Shown: one piece after another, positions 1-10,302 of the stretch
Numbering within the stretch: position 1 is the stretch's first letter
Layout: each line of letters begins with the position of its first letter
Source: Dactylellina haptotyla
Taxonomy: Eukaryota; Ascomycota; Orbiliomycetes; Orbiliales; Orbiliaceae
DNA length: 64,000 nt
Assembly (NCBI GenBank): GCA_031310005.1
Contig: CM062385.1
Span: 1,364,001 to 1,428,000, forward strand
Direction: 5' to 3'
Made by a program: the position numbers and the translations under genes
The notes under the pieces: model-generated
What the model saw: only the letters and a program-made list of their open reading frames with translations
The model's database searches: none
What the model was told of the DNA's origin: nothing

Positions 1-470
1 TTTCTTTGGAATTCTATTTGGCTTGATTCATACCCCCTTACCCAAGCTTGATGATTATCCTTGGGTATTTTAGCTATAGCCCTTTACTGTTGGATTGGTT
101 GTGATATCCGACCTTTGTATTGATCAGAAGCATGTAAGCATTCATGAGTTGGAGTATAACCACCAAAAATAGAGAAGTGTTGGGCACCCGTTTGTTAAAA
201 AAAAAGAGTTTTCTGGGGCTTTTTTTCGTTCTTTGCTTTTTCTTTGGATGAGAAAACCCGAAACCAAATGTGGAAAATCCCACAAACCACTGCTTCTACA
301 TCCTTATACTTGGAATAACGCGGGGATCACGACAAAACCCAAGAGGAAGTTATCTTTGCGTGCAGCTCTTCTAAATCGTGGTTTCTAGGAGTAGTTCCGC
401 CCCAGACCATACTGAAGCTTCCATCCATTCGATAATTCTGCCCTTGGTTGTTCCCCACTTCATCACAAAT
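1..470. other. upstream region of eIF3l
   Basis: No gene is recognised here. The stretch holds only short open frames on both strands. Its right part is the presumed promoter and 5' leader of the eIF3l gene. The open frame of that gene extends upstream to an ATG at 378, but the hydrophobic extra residues do not resemble the family, so 471 is preferred as the start. Confidence 0.5.
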
Positions 471-2213
471 ATGCTCGCCGGACAGACTCCATATCAAAAC
501 GGTACACAGGATGACGACTTCGACGACGACGAGGGTATCTTGGCCGCTTCCATAGTTGAGGCGATCCAAAACAATGACGACGACCCCTCGCAAACCCTCC
601 AGAATATACAGTCAAGGGAAGATGACCTTCAGAGTCGGCTACAAGCTGCTGCAACGCCTCTTGAGTATCAAGCATCGCTCGAGGCTCGTTATGCTTCTTA
701 CGATAACTACTGTAGTCTATTTCACTACATCCTAAACTCCAATGGCCCCGTAGAACTTGATTTGCCTACGGTACAGATCCCTGGCACGGAACTCGGTCAT
801 TTCATTACACTGTTTAGAGGCGGTTTGGCTGATCATTTTACGTTCCAACTAGTATTATTGGGCTTGGGATGTTATTGACGAATTCATATACCAATTCAAC
901 AACTTCTGCGCTTATAGAAATCGGTTAGCAAAAAAAGGGCAAAATCAAGAGGAATTGGCATCCCTCCGAGAAAACCAGCAGATATGGGGCTGCTACAGTG
1001 TTCTAAACGTCCGTGCCTCCAACTTTATCATCATTCTATCCCGCTCTAAAATTTATTGGCACAGATATTGTATTCTTTGATCCAAAGATCTCAGATGAAT
1101 GAACAATTAGCTGCAATCAAACGAGGGGAAGACCCAAAGTAAGTGATATGGTTATTGTTCATGTCAAACGTAGACTAATATCTCAAAAACAGCACGGTTG
1201 CTGGTGAATACGGTTCACGGCCACTCTACCGTATGCTTGGTTATTTTAGCATAATCGGCCTCCTACGGGTTCATTGTCTCTTAGGCGATTTTACACTTGC
1301 CTTGAAAACCTTAGACGACATCGAGCTAAATAAAAAGGCCGTTTTCGCTCGAGTAATGGGCGCACATTTCACGACATACTACTATGTCGGGTTTTGTTAT
1401 CTGATGATGGGTAGATATTCCGACGCCATTAAGGCATTTTCGCATATTCTTCTATATGTCACTCGAACAAAAAATTTCCATAACAAGAGTACGCAATTTG
1501 ATTCTGTAAGTGACTGTATCCCTACCTGCAGCTATGAAATGTGGCTGATGGTTTCATTTGTTTCCTCAGATCTCGAAGACAATGGATCAGATGTACGCTT
1601 TGTTAGCTATGTGTGTTGCGCTCTGTCCTACTCGGCTTGATGATACTATCCATTCGTCTCTTCGCGAGAAATACGCCGACCAGTTCCAAAAGTTACAGCG
1701 AGGTGGCCCCGAAAGTCTTCCCGTTTTCGAAGAACTCTTCCAGGCCTCTGCGCCAAAGTTTATCTCTCCGATTCCTCCAGATTTTGAGAACCCTACTAAT
1801 AATGTTGACCCCATGCAACACCATCTACAAGTTTTTATGCTTGATGTGAAAAACAACATGATGGCCCCAATTCTTCGGAGTTACCTCAAGTTGTATACAA
1901 GCATGGACCTTCAGAAACTTGCCGCCTTCTTGGAAATAAAACCTGATGAATTACGAACCAAGCTCCTAGTTTTCAAACAAAAGTCCAGGCAATGCAAATG
2001 GGTCGAAGGTGGTCTACTCAGTGGAGACATTGTGAATGTATCCGACCTCGACTATGCCCTGCAGCAGGTAGGCCTGATATTCATCCCTAGTAGAATTCAC
2101 CAATATTCGCTAATGAGTGCCCCCTATAGGACCTAATTCATATTTCCGAGGCAAAGGTTGGGCGAAAACTTGTAGACTGGTACCTAAGAAACCTGACTCG
2201 GTCATATGCCTAG
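471..2213 (+). CDS. EIF3L: eukaryotic translation initiation factor 3 subunit L
   Basis: This encodes a core PCI-type subunit of eIF3, which helps load mRNA and initiator tRNA on the 40S ribosome in the cytoplasm. Six exons are inferred: 471-770, 853-1008, 1065-1138, 1193-1505, 1570-2067 and 2130-2213, giving 474 residues. All junctions are GT-AG and in phase. Family landmarks read in order: an acidic N-terminus, a W-A-W-D-V-I-D-E-F block at the start of exon 2, the highly conserved tract from E-Y-G-S-R-P-L-Y-R-M through L-L-Y-V-T-R-T-K-N-F, then K-T-M-D-Q-M-Y-A-L-L, and a C-terminal end with W-Y-L-R-N-L. The length is usual for the family. It converges on the TANGO2 gene with 155 bp between stops. 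The start at 471 is the least certain part. Confidence 0.93.
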
Positions 2214-2226
2214 GAAATCCAGTTAC

Positions 2227-2247
2227 TTTTTTTTTTTTTTTTTTTTT
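2227..2247. repeat. poly(T) tract between convergent genes
   Basis: A run of 21 T on the plus strand lies 14 bp after the eIF3l stop, within the 155-bp gap to the convergent TANGO2 stop. Confidence 0.9.
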
Positions 2248-2368
2248 GGGGTACATTTCATAATAAGGTGAATCCACCAAAAATAAGAAATAACAAAAAG
2301 AGGCATTCCTACTCCACCCGCCGAAAGCCTTGAGAGTTTTGTAAAATTTTATCTTTTATCAAGTCAAA

Positions 2369-3572
2369 CTATATCGCTAGATCGAATGAAATATTAACAG
2401 TGTGGTTCTCAGCCATGCCGTTTCCCTGTAACCAGTCGAACAGAGTCCTTTCCGTATATCTCACACTACCACTATCCAGAACAATGATAACGGTTTGTTT
2501 TTGGGTTCCATAGTGGCTATATAGATGCGGCCCATTCGGTTGCCCTTGACTCGAAAACATGTCTTTAGAGCGCTGATGATCAATGCCTGCTTCTTTCCCC
2601 GTCTCAAACATGGGAATGAAAATGGACTGCTTCAGTTGATCGAGCCTTTTATCCGCCCTCCAATCTGGGTCGTTGCTTAGTGAATCACGGCTAAGAATAT
2701 CAAAAGCTCTGGTGAAAATATCTTGAACCTGGAAATCTCCTAATTGGATATCATCGACCAATCGATTGAGGGACACCTCTCCATCAAGGACCTTCCGCCA
2801 TGGTTTTGTGAATGTGGAATTACTTAGGCCATGTGGTTCGGTGTTAGTTGGATCGAGTCTATCCAAATTTTGAATATGCTCTTTTTCTTCTTTGCCTCTA
2901 TTAGAAAAAACGCCAAGATCTCCGACTCGAATCTTATTTTCGCTGTTGCGTATAAGCTGCCCAAAGAGCATCGAGAAACCGCCAACTTGGTCCGCGTCGG
3001 GGAATTCCTCGGGACCATGTTCTGCAAAGCAGTTTACCCAAATATCGGGATGGGTACCTCGGGGAGCTAGAAACGATGATACGATAGCCCCTCTGCTCAC
3101 CGAACCTATGGCTGCGACTGAACTTTCCTCCCGAATGTTGGTAAGACCTGCAAAACGGCCGACTTTACTAATACCTAGCCAGGTGCCTACATTGATGGTT
3201 GTAAGCATAGTGGACAAAATGAAACACAAATATGTCTATAGAACCAATAGTTTACCATTCTCAATACGAGCTAGGTCTCGCCCACCAAACACACCTTGAA
3301 ACTCAGGCGTCCACGGCCCAGCATCTTGTGTAGGCCGATGTAAGAACTCCTACTAGAACGAATGAAGAGAGATCCAGATTTCGTTAACATATATCCCGCC
3401 TCAATAACTGAGATTCGCAAACTCATTCCGCCATAACAAAACACTCAAACAAGAAAGCTTTGGGAAAAGGAGTGGTTGAAACAGTGGGGCCAATACGCAC
3501 GTCCCGGTTCGACAGGATGATAAGCGGGTATCCCTGATTCGCACACGCAGTTGTCCAGAGAAGTATACACAT
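2369..3572 (-). CDS. TANGO2/NRDE family protein
   Basis: This resembles the TANGO2 (transport and Golgi organisation 2) family, whose animal members affect Golgi organisation, lipid and haem handling; its fungal role is little known. Three exons are inferred on the minus strand: 3572-3501, 3349-3256 and 3186-2369, giving 327 residues. The protein starts M-C-I-L, the family signature start. The N-R-D-E motif is at residues 22-25 and is split by the first intron, with E as the first codon of exon 2. It is followed by F-L-H-R-P and then by G-T-W-L-G-I-S, another family signature. Later G-L-S-N-S and W-x-K-V fit the conserved middle. The C-terminal third is less conserved. The assignment rests on the NRDE, GTWLGIS and GLSN motifs. 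Confidence 0.88.
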
Positions 3573-6200
3573 TCTATCTTTATTTGTGCTTGGGATGTCG
3601 TTATCTATTTGGTTCGGAGGTTTAGGTTAGTGGTCTCGCTTGGAACCCAAAATCGAGGTCTAGATAATATCAGGCATGAATGCCCACAGCAAATCTCACT
3701 TTAAATTTCTTTAGCTCGCACTGAATGCTTATGCAGGAACGTGCACTGGACTCGTTGTTCAAGAGCTAAGGAAGGGTTTGGTGCCAAGATGGCGACTAAT
3801 TTCCCATAGGACCGAAACAACACACCTCTCGGTAAACTCGGATCGTTTCACGGCTCTATGGAATGTTCTGGCCGCATTTTGATCCTGTAGGCGCAATACT
3901 CCGTGAAGCCCGCAGACTTTTCTTATTCAACGCATCGGAAAGTAGAAGTACATGTTCAATGTACCTCTTCATCCAGCGGTTGGTTAGGAAAAGAGGAACT
4001 AATGGAGCAAAGTACAAATACTTGCGCCAAAACAAACATTGTGTATATTGGGAAAGGGCTTCAGGGTGGGGTGGGGCAATATCAAAATCCAAATAAGTGG
4101 AGCTGAGCTCATCCTCGAGTATCTTCCGGGTCAAGTTAGCTTGCAACGATGCTCGGGCGCTTTGCCGGTTCCGGTGGCCAACTAACAAAATGAAGCATAC
4201 CAGATGTGGGGCGGAATATGGACACGTCTGCTGGACATGTACTTTTGTCCATGTCCAGTGGTTGACCATGTCTCATTAGCCCAGATATACATCAAAAGAA
4301 CAAAATTGTGGCCATATTCGTATGCGGACCAGATTTGGATTATGGGTTACAGTTGGATATGATGGAAGCTAATATATATATATATATATATATTTTGAAT
4401 ATATAAGTACTTAAGTACATATATTCTTTAATTTTTTTAATTTCTTTTCCTGCGGCGAGGAAAACAGGCGGATCTGTCGCACTTTATGGGGGTATGAGGT
4501 GCCGGATTTCAAGACTTGAAAATGTTCCGATTTTTACGACTAGCTTCTATCAACAAGCACCTTCCAGGTGCATCAACCTGAGCGTCTCGTTGACATGGGT
4601 CTAAATTTGTTTTCGACTAGAATCCGCAATCGCCAAGGTTGAGCCTACGTTTTCCCGTCCTGTGCCTACTCTGCCTGTTTCCCAGTTCATCTAGCTTCGA
4701 CCTACCTCCATGTTTTCACGGTGCGATCGCTATTTGCTGTTTAGTTCCGACTGTGCACTAGCGCAGTGGCAGACCCAACCGCCAGGGTATTGTCTCTCAC
4801 TCGCCATTTACTTCTTCATTTTCGTTTTATGAGGGAGTAAACCTTCCGTAAGAAGTAGTAAGTGATAGAGCTATTGATCACATTATCCTTATCGACTTGT
4901 GGTTTCGGTTCTGCAAAAGAGACCCAATGGAGAGAGAGGCAAGGGCCGGATTGAGGACACGAGCACAGGTGCAAGATATATGTTGCCGGATAGAGACAAA
5001 CCCAAACGGAAGGGCTTATTGTGTGGCAATATTTGGAAGAATGGCTGGGGAATCTTCTGTTCCTTCAGAATGCGTAAGAATTTCAAGACACATTTTGCTA
5101 GTGACATAAGGCCGCCCCAAGTATTTACTGGTTTCGTCGCGGTGCAATGCTGGATTTGTTCTACCAGCACCGGGAGCCCAACCATCAATAAGTCTCTCTA
5201 GAGTTTTGGGTTCTCAGGAGTTTCGAATCAATGCTTTCTAGAAAAACTATCTACCAATAGTAATTAGCAAGCTCTATACAACTTTAGGAAATTAGATAGT
5301 TAAGCTGTAGTACCAATTTACAAAGGATAAAAACGTAAATTAGAATCTGCCTTCAATAAATCCCAACGGATATTTCTCCTCTCAATATTTATGGTGTATG
5401 GAATGATATTTGATATCGGGTGAGTTGCCCTCTCCGGGTTTCTGAGAGTTTGCGACCGGGGTTCACAGATACCTGAAGGTGTCGAGTCGAGCCTCTGCCT
5501 CTTTTTTTTTTTTTTTTTTTCACCCTTCATTCCCTGTCTTCCCGCATAATTTCCAAAACCACATGTTGCTGAACTCCCAAGATCAATGGAGGAATATTAC
5601 CTATTGTCTACGCATCATAAATTATTGCTGTAGCTAACGACTACGACACGAATTCACGTCATAAGTAAGTTAGCAAATGTAGCTAAGAGGTCTAAGTTAA
5701 TCCGGCCAGTTCACGCCATCATGCGAAAAGGCAAGAAAGCACCAGGATGGAAAAGGGAAGCACACACACTTGGGAACTTACCGGAGTTGGAAAAAAACAA
5801 GAAAAGAAAAGCAAAGCCAATCTAGTACCGCTCACTCGCTCCCTCCCTCTTTTTTTTTTTTTTTTTTTCCTTGGTGCAGGAGGTCCGAACTGGGGACTAG
5901 GATTGGAGGAAAGAAGGGCAAAAAAGCAACTAGTGACCCGACGTCCGCCTTTTTCTGGAGTCGGCACGGCACCGTGGGAATTTTTTAGTTGACCCTAAAT
6001 TATTTATCTTCGAGCTACTGCTCGCTCGCTTCTCTTCCATCAAAACCCTACGCTATCTGTCAGGATAATTGCCATTTTATTACTATTTTCGAGGTAACGT
6101 ACATCATCCCACATGCCAATAGTACATGCGTGATAGACTGCAGCAACTTTTCCTCCACCAACAAATACTCTCGACACGCTTCTCTCTCTAGGCTATAGCT
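3573..6200. other. gene-poor intergenic region
   Basis: No gene could be supported in these 2.6 kb. Open frames of 60-137 codons occur on both strands, lack family signatures and overlap each other. The region contains a TA microsatellite near 4372 and poly(T) runs near 5502 and 5850. Its left end holds the TANGO2 promoter on the minus strand. Confidence 0.5.
4372..4393. repeat. TA microsatellite
   Basis: A simple TA dinucleotide run of about 22 bp in the intergenic region upstream of the TANGO2 gene. Confidence 0.9.
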
Positions 6201-7358
6201 CTCCAGCTTGCCTGACTACCTATCTTTTTTTCCCAGTCTATCGGTCTGTTGACCCTTGTGTGTGTTTCTCTCCGCGTTCTTTCCCCTCCTCCAAGCTTCT
6301 TTTAAATCGTTTTTTTGCCTTTGATTCTCTACATTGCTGTCAGCATCGTCGCCATTATCATTGACCTACTCTTCTGTTCTTTCTTTATTTTTTCTGTAAA
6401 CCAGGTGAACTAATCGCCTGGTTTGGTTGATATTCCTCATCAACTCTACTGATATGGTTGGCTTAGAGGCTGGCTTATATTGATTGCATTGTCCATCCAC
6501 TCATTCTCTGCATACACTACTGCTCTCTTTGCTTCGTTTCACCTTAGCTCAAGCTACTCCCGTCGGTTCATACCTTAATTTCTTTTTCTCTCCCATTTGC
6601 TTTCTATCCTTACGCTTCCTTTTTTTATCTTTCTACCCTATCCTGATTCTCCTTTACTTTTTTTTTTTTTTTTTTTTTTTCCTTTCCTTCGCTCACGTTT
6701 ACTTTAGCCACCCCTCTATCTCTGCTCTAGTCGTTAGTCGCAAGCCTTTTATTGTTTCTCATCAATACTGGTAAACCCGACACTTCGTTCCCCCTTGTGT
6801 CTCGTTTCCATCTTTCGCCTGTGCTCCTCCTCGCACCTGTCCAGAAACACCAATCCCTCTCCTCCCTGTTCTTTCTGACGCGCTTTAGATCTAGATCTAG
6901 ATTTCTTCGCAGTTCTCTCATTTTGAGACTTTAAGTGTCACCTCCACCACCATCATCATTATCTTTAAATATTTTTTTGGGGGGAATTTTTTTATCATCA
7001 TTATTATTATTATTATTGTTGTTCCGCCTTCTTAATTTTTTAATTTTTTTTTTTTAATTTTTTTTCCCTCCTTGTTGTGGCTTTTGGAGAGAAACTTCCT
7101 AATAAGAACCCTCTCAATCTGGTCCGCTCTCCCTAGCCTCTCTCTTTCCTTTTTCTTTTTTCTTTTTCCCGGCCTATTTTTCTTTTCCACCCCCCCAAAT
7201 TTTCTCTTATTTTTTATTTTATTATTATTTTTTATTTCCTTTTTCCGACAACACCACCACCCAACCCTTCTTCTTGGTAAAACCTCGAGTGCTGCGTTAT
7301 CAGCAACTAACTAACAATCAACCGAGTCGGTAGAACTGGAATACGGTACTTGAGTAGA
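6200..7358 (+). promoter_or_regulatory. long pyrimidine-rich leader and promoter of con7
   Basis: More than 1.1 kb before the con7 start is strongly strand-asymmetric, with long C/T-rich stretches, a 23-bp T run at 6658-6680 and an ATT repeat near 6999-7018. Such CT-rich tracts are common around transcription starts and in long 5' leaders of fungal regulatory genes. GT...AG pairs are present, so a leader intron is possible, but none can be fixed without transcripts. No protein-coding frame is supported. Confidence 0.45.
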
Positions 7359-8333
7359 ATGGCAGCATCTAGTCCTCCTTATGCACAAGGCTCACAGTAT
7401 TCGCCTTATCCACCCCAACCGGGTCACGATATCTCACAAGCTGGCTATCCGCCTCAGCATACTGGCTGGCGACCAGAATGGGGTCACATTCATCCCTCAG
7501 TTCCCCAGCCTTACACTTCACCTACCGCGTCAGTTTCGAACCAATCCTCACCCACTACCGCCACACCGCGACTCTCCGATAAGTCTCGTCGGAAACGCCT
7601 TTCCCAAGACCAGCAACACCCTTTAGCCCAACAGCAACAGGTCTACTCTTTCGTTCCTATACCAGGAGCCCAGCAACACAAACGCCCGAGAAGACGCTAT
7701 GAAGAAATTGAGCGAATGTACAAGTGCGGCTGGAATGGCTGCGAAAAAGCATACGGGACACTCAATCATTTAAATGCCCATGTGACTATGCAATCCCATG
7801 GTGTGAAAAGAACACCGGAAGGTAATACTATCATTCAGACCCCTAGTATTCTGTCTCCTATTCTGCAGGTCGTTGACCCTTTCATTGGTATTTTTATATG
7901 TATAGAATTCAAAGAAATCAGGAAAGAGTGGAAGCAGAGGAAAAAGGAAGAGGAGGCAGCTAAAAAGGCGGATGAAGAACGAGAACGCCAGCAGAGGCAG
8001 CTGGACGGGTTGTCATTGGAGAACAATGCACAAACAGCATCAGGCCAATATAACAGTGTTCCTCAGCAACGCCAGCTGCCACCGCCTGGCTATTCCCAAC
8101 CCCCTATGCAACCAGGAATGCACCACTACACCCAAGCTTCCGGTGGCCTCGATCAGCTACAACGTTTCAATACCCCGGCTGCAGGTATGTATGGTGGATA
8201 TCCGCATGGTGCGTATGGGCACGCCCCCAGTCACCACATGTATCAACCCAGGCAGCCACCTGGCACTGAGGAACCAGATGCAGACGCGGATGCGGACCCC
8301 GATGTTCCAAGCGCATCTTACACCCACACATAG
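7359..8333 (+). CDS. con7: C2H2 zinc-finger transcription regulator, Con7-like
   Basis: This is a Con7-type nuclear regulator; in plant-pathogenic fungi Con7 controls conidiation, morphogenesis and infection-related genes. Two exons (7359-7821 and 7906-8333) give 296 residues. The N-terminal half is rich in P, Q, S and Y. A basic stretch K-R-P-R-R-R-Y-E-E-I-E-R-M precedes one C2H2 finger (Y-K-C-x4-C ... H-L-N-A-H-V-T-M-Q-S-H), then R-T-P-E-E-F-K-E-I-R-K-E-W-K, which is the family hallmark, and a charged K/E/R coiled-coil-like segment. The tail is P/Q/G/Y-rich and ends in D-A repeats. The 84-bp intron is a multiple of three without a stop, so its retention would insert 28 residues just after the finger. 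The start is the ATG at 7359, with the frame open only nine bases further upstream. Confidence 0.85.
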   Translation: MAASSPPYAQGSQYSPYPPQPGHDISQAGYPPQHTGWRPEWGHIHPSVPQPYTSPTASVSNQSSPTTATPRLSDKSRRKRLSQDQQHPLAQQQQVYSFVPIPGAQQHKRPRRRYEEIERMYKCGWNGCEKAYGTLNHLNAHVTMQSHGVKRTPEGNTIIQTPSILSPILQVVDPFIGIFICIEFKEIRKEWKQRKKEEEAAKKADEERERQQRQLDGLSLENNAQTASGQYNSVPQQRQLPPPGYSQPPMQPGMHHYTQASGGLDQLQRFNTPAAGMYGGYPHGAYGHAPSHHMYQPRQPPGTEEPDADADADPDVPSASYTHT

Positions 8334-8710
8334 ACAGCCATTGTGTGCTCCAAAATCAGACTGGCATCTGGGTTGTCATGAGTTTTCGGAAACCTCTCAA
8401 ATCCCTATTGCTTTACCCTTCTCTACAAACCTAAATTATCTACTGCAAATGCAAGCTATCTGGCGAAACACACCAAGTCCTGGATCTTGTTGCTGCTCCA
8501 ATCAAACTACCCGTAAGTGGTCAAAGTTTTGGTATCGCCATTCAAATCCATGTCGCCTCACTGTAATATATTACGAGCCTCTTGTTCCCTCTTTCCCGGG
8601 TGTTGCAGTATCGCTGCCCCCTTATGCATAGCCTTTTTTCCTTTCTCTTTTTCTCCTTATCCTATTTCTTTCTTGTTTCGGCTGATCTTCATTTCCCATC
8701 TCCCAAAGTT

Positions 8711-8810
8711 AGAGCGGGTAGGTCGTGTGCATCTTCAAGGCGAGTTTGGTGGCTGTATGAAGAGCGGGTAGGTCGTGTGCATCTTCAAGGCGAGTTTGGT
8801 GGCTGTATGA
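8711..8810. repeat. perfect 50-bp tandem duplication in con7 3' region
   Basis: Bases 8711-8760 and 8761-8810 are identical, base for base, with no spacer. The unit begins AGAGCGGGTAGG and ends GGCTGTATGA. It lies about 380 bp after the con7 stop, probably in its 3' untranslated region. Perfect identity suggests a recent duplication, or an assembly artefact. Confidence 0.95.
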
Positions 8811-10070
8811 TTATTATCATTTTTCTCAGTTGATCTATACATCTACAACTATTTTCTTTTCTCGTCCTCTCATATTGCCCCTTTCCCTTCCTGTTTTTAC
8901 TACTTTATGCGTCATTACGACACAGGGCGACGTGTTCCTCTTGCTGGTTTCAACTTTTGTACTTTCTGTCAACGGTTTTACAATTCCTGTCACTACCTCA
9001 TCATTGATGCATTTTTCTGTCAGCTTTGTTCGTTCGTACATTTGATTTTCGCATAGGTGCGTTCGACTGGAAAAAACAAAAACAAAAGACATTCTTGAGT
9101 ATTCTACCATTGAATCAAACAAAATGGCGCGGAAGATTTTTATTTTGATAAGCAGTTCCCAAGAAACTATCATTAAGTGCTTCAACTCGAATCTTGAGAA
9201 TTTGGATATAATTCTGTGTTGTAGTAAGCTTCTAATCTTGCAGCTACAAATTCCTGTCACAGCAGAAAATATCTTGGCACTTAGGTTGTGGGTTGAGATA
9301 AAAATACCAGTTTAGCGCCGGGAAATGTAGCTTATCGCTTCCGTGGTAACGAGAGAATGGCCCGGTTTCTGGCCCGTTCGTTCCTTGCATAGGATCTTGG
9401 GGAAGATAGTGCGAGAACAAAACCTTACTAGTGAATTAATGTTGTTTGTTAAGATGCCGCGGCGAAGAGCTTTAAGCAATGCATGTATATGCGCTAATAC
9501 TCAAAAAGGGGAGCACTTTGTTAGGAAAAGTTCAAGTACGGAGGACTCGAGTGCTCGAGTAAGTACAGGTTAAGTACTTACTTATTTGAACCAGTAGTAG
9601 CGTGAAGCAACAAAAAAGAAACGAAGGGCTGTCTTAGCGTCCGAAAACTTGCATATTCCATGCAAACCAAACACGAACACCGAGGCCACGTGGGTTATCC
9701 CAGACTCCCGAACCAACTGAACTACCAAAGTGCTTGAAGTATTGCTAAGCAAGTTCCCGAAAGCCTCGGCGTCGTTGCGATGGGATGAAGGTTCTAGGTA
9801 GCCTATTCCTAATCGAAAAAAATCTACTTCGCTACCTTGTACGTATGATCATAGTCAAATGCGTAAGTCTGGTTACGAGACTGAGTCAAATGCTCTTCAT
9901 TGAGCTTTTTTTTCCAATTCACCGAATAAATTCTTGCTTTTTATATTCACCAGACCCACATGTATAATTAAGAGGGAGGGTTGGAATATCATATTGGTTT
10001 TCATTTGCTTCGAGAATGTTATTTCTATATTGTTATTATGATTACTATTGTTTAGTTGTTTTTTTAATAT

Positions 10071-10096
10071 AAGAAGAAGAAGAAGAAGAAGAAGAA
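10071..10096. repeat. AAG microsatellite
   Basis: A run of about eight AAG units, downstream of the eIF3c gene (which is on the minus strand). Confidence 0.9.
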
Positions 10097-10302
10097 ATCG
10101 AAGCTTCGTCTCGTTTCTTGTTAAAAATTTCTCTTTATAAGGTAAACTTGAATTTAGAAATGGTATATCTCGGATTCAAAACAGGAAACCCTACGAACAG
10201 GGTTGATATTACATGACCGCGAGAATATTTAGGGCAAAGCCGATTCAAAGTTATCGTAAATTAGCCAGGAAAATCGGACAAAGAAAACATATATAACATC
10301 AA

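Larger units (their letters stand above)
8334..10302. other. intergenic region between con7 and eIF3c stops
   Basis: Two convergent 3' regions with no supported gene between them. The con7 side carries a perfect 50-bp tandem duplication (8711-8810). An AAG repeat lies at 10071-10096. The 141-codon minus-strand open frame at 8835-9260 has no family features and lies in the presumed con7 3' region. Confidence 0.5.

Noticed and set aside
3856-4269. 137-codon open frame on the minus strand
   Set aside because: No family signature, overlapping open frames on the opposite strand, low-complexity surroundings; treated as chance.
4899-5201. 100-codon open frame on the plus strand
   Set aside because: No motif and no introns or neighbours that support it.
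8835-9260. 141-codon open frame on the minus strand
   Set aside because: Lies in the presumed con7 3' region, composition is erratic, no recognisable motif.
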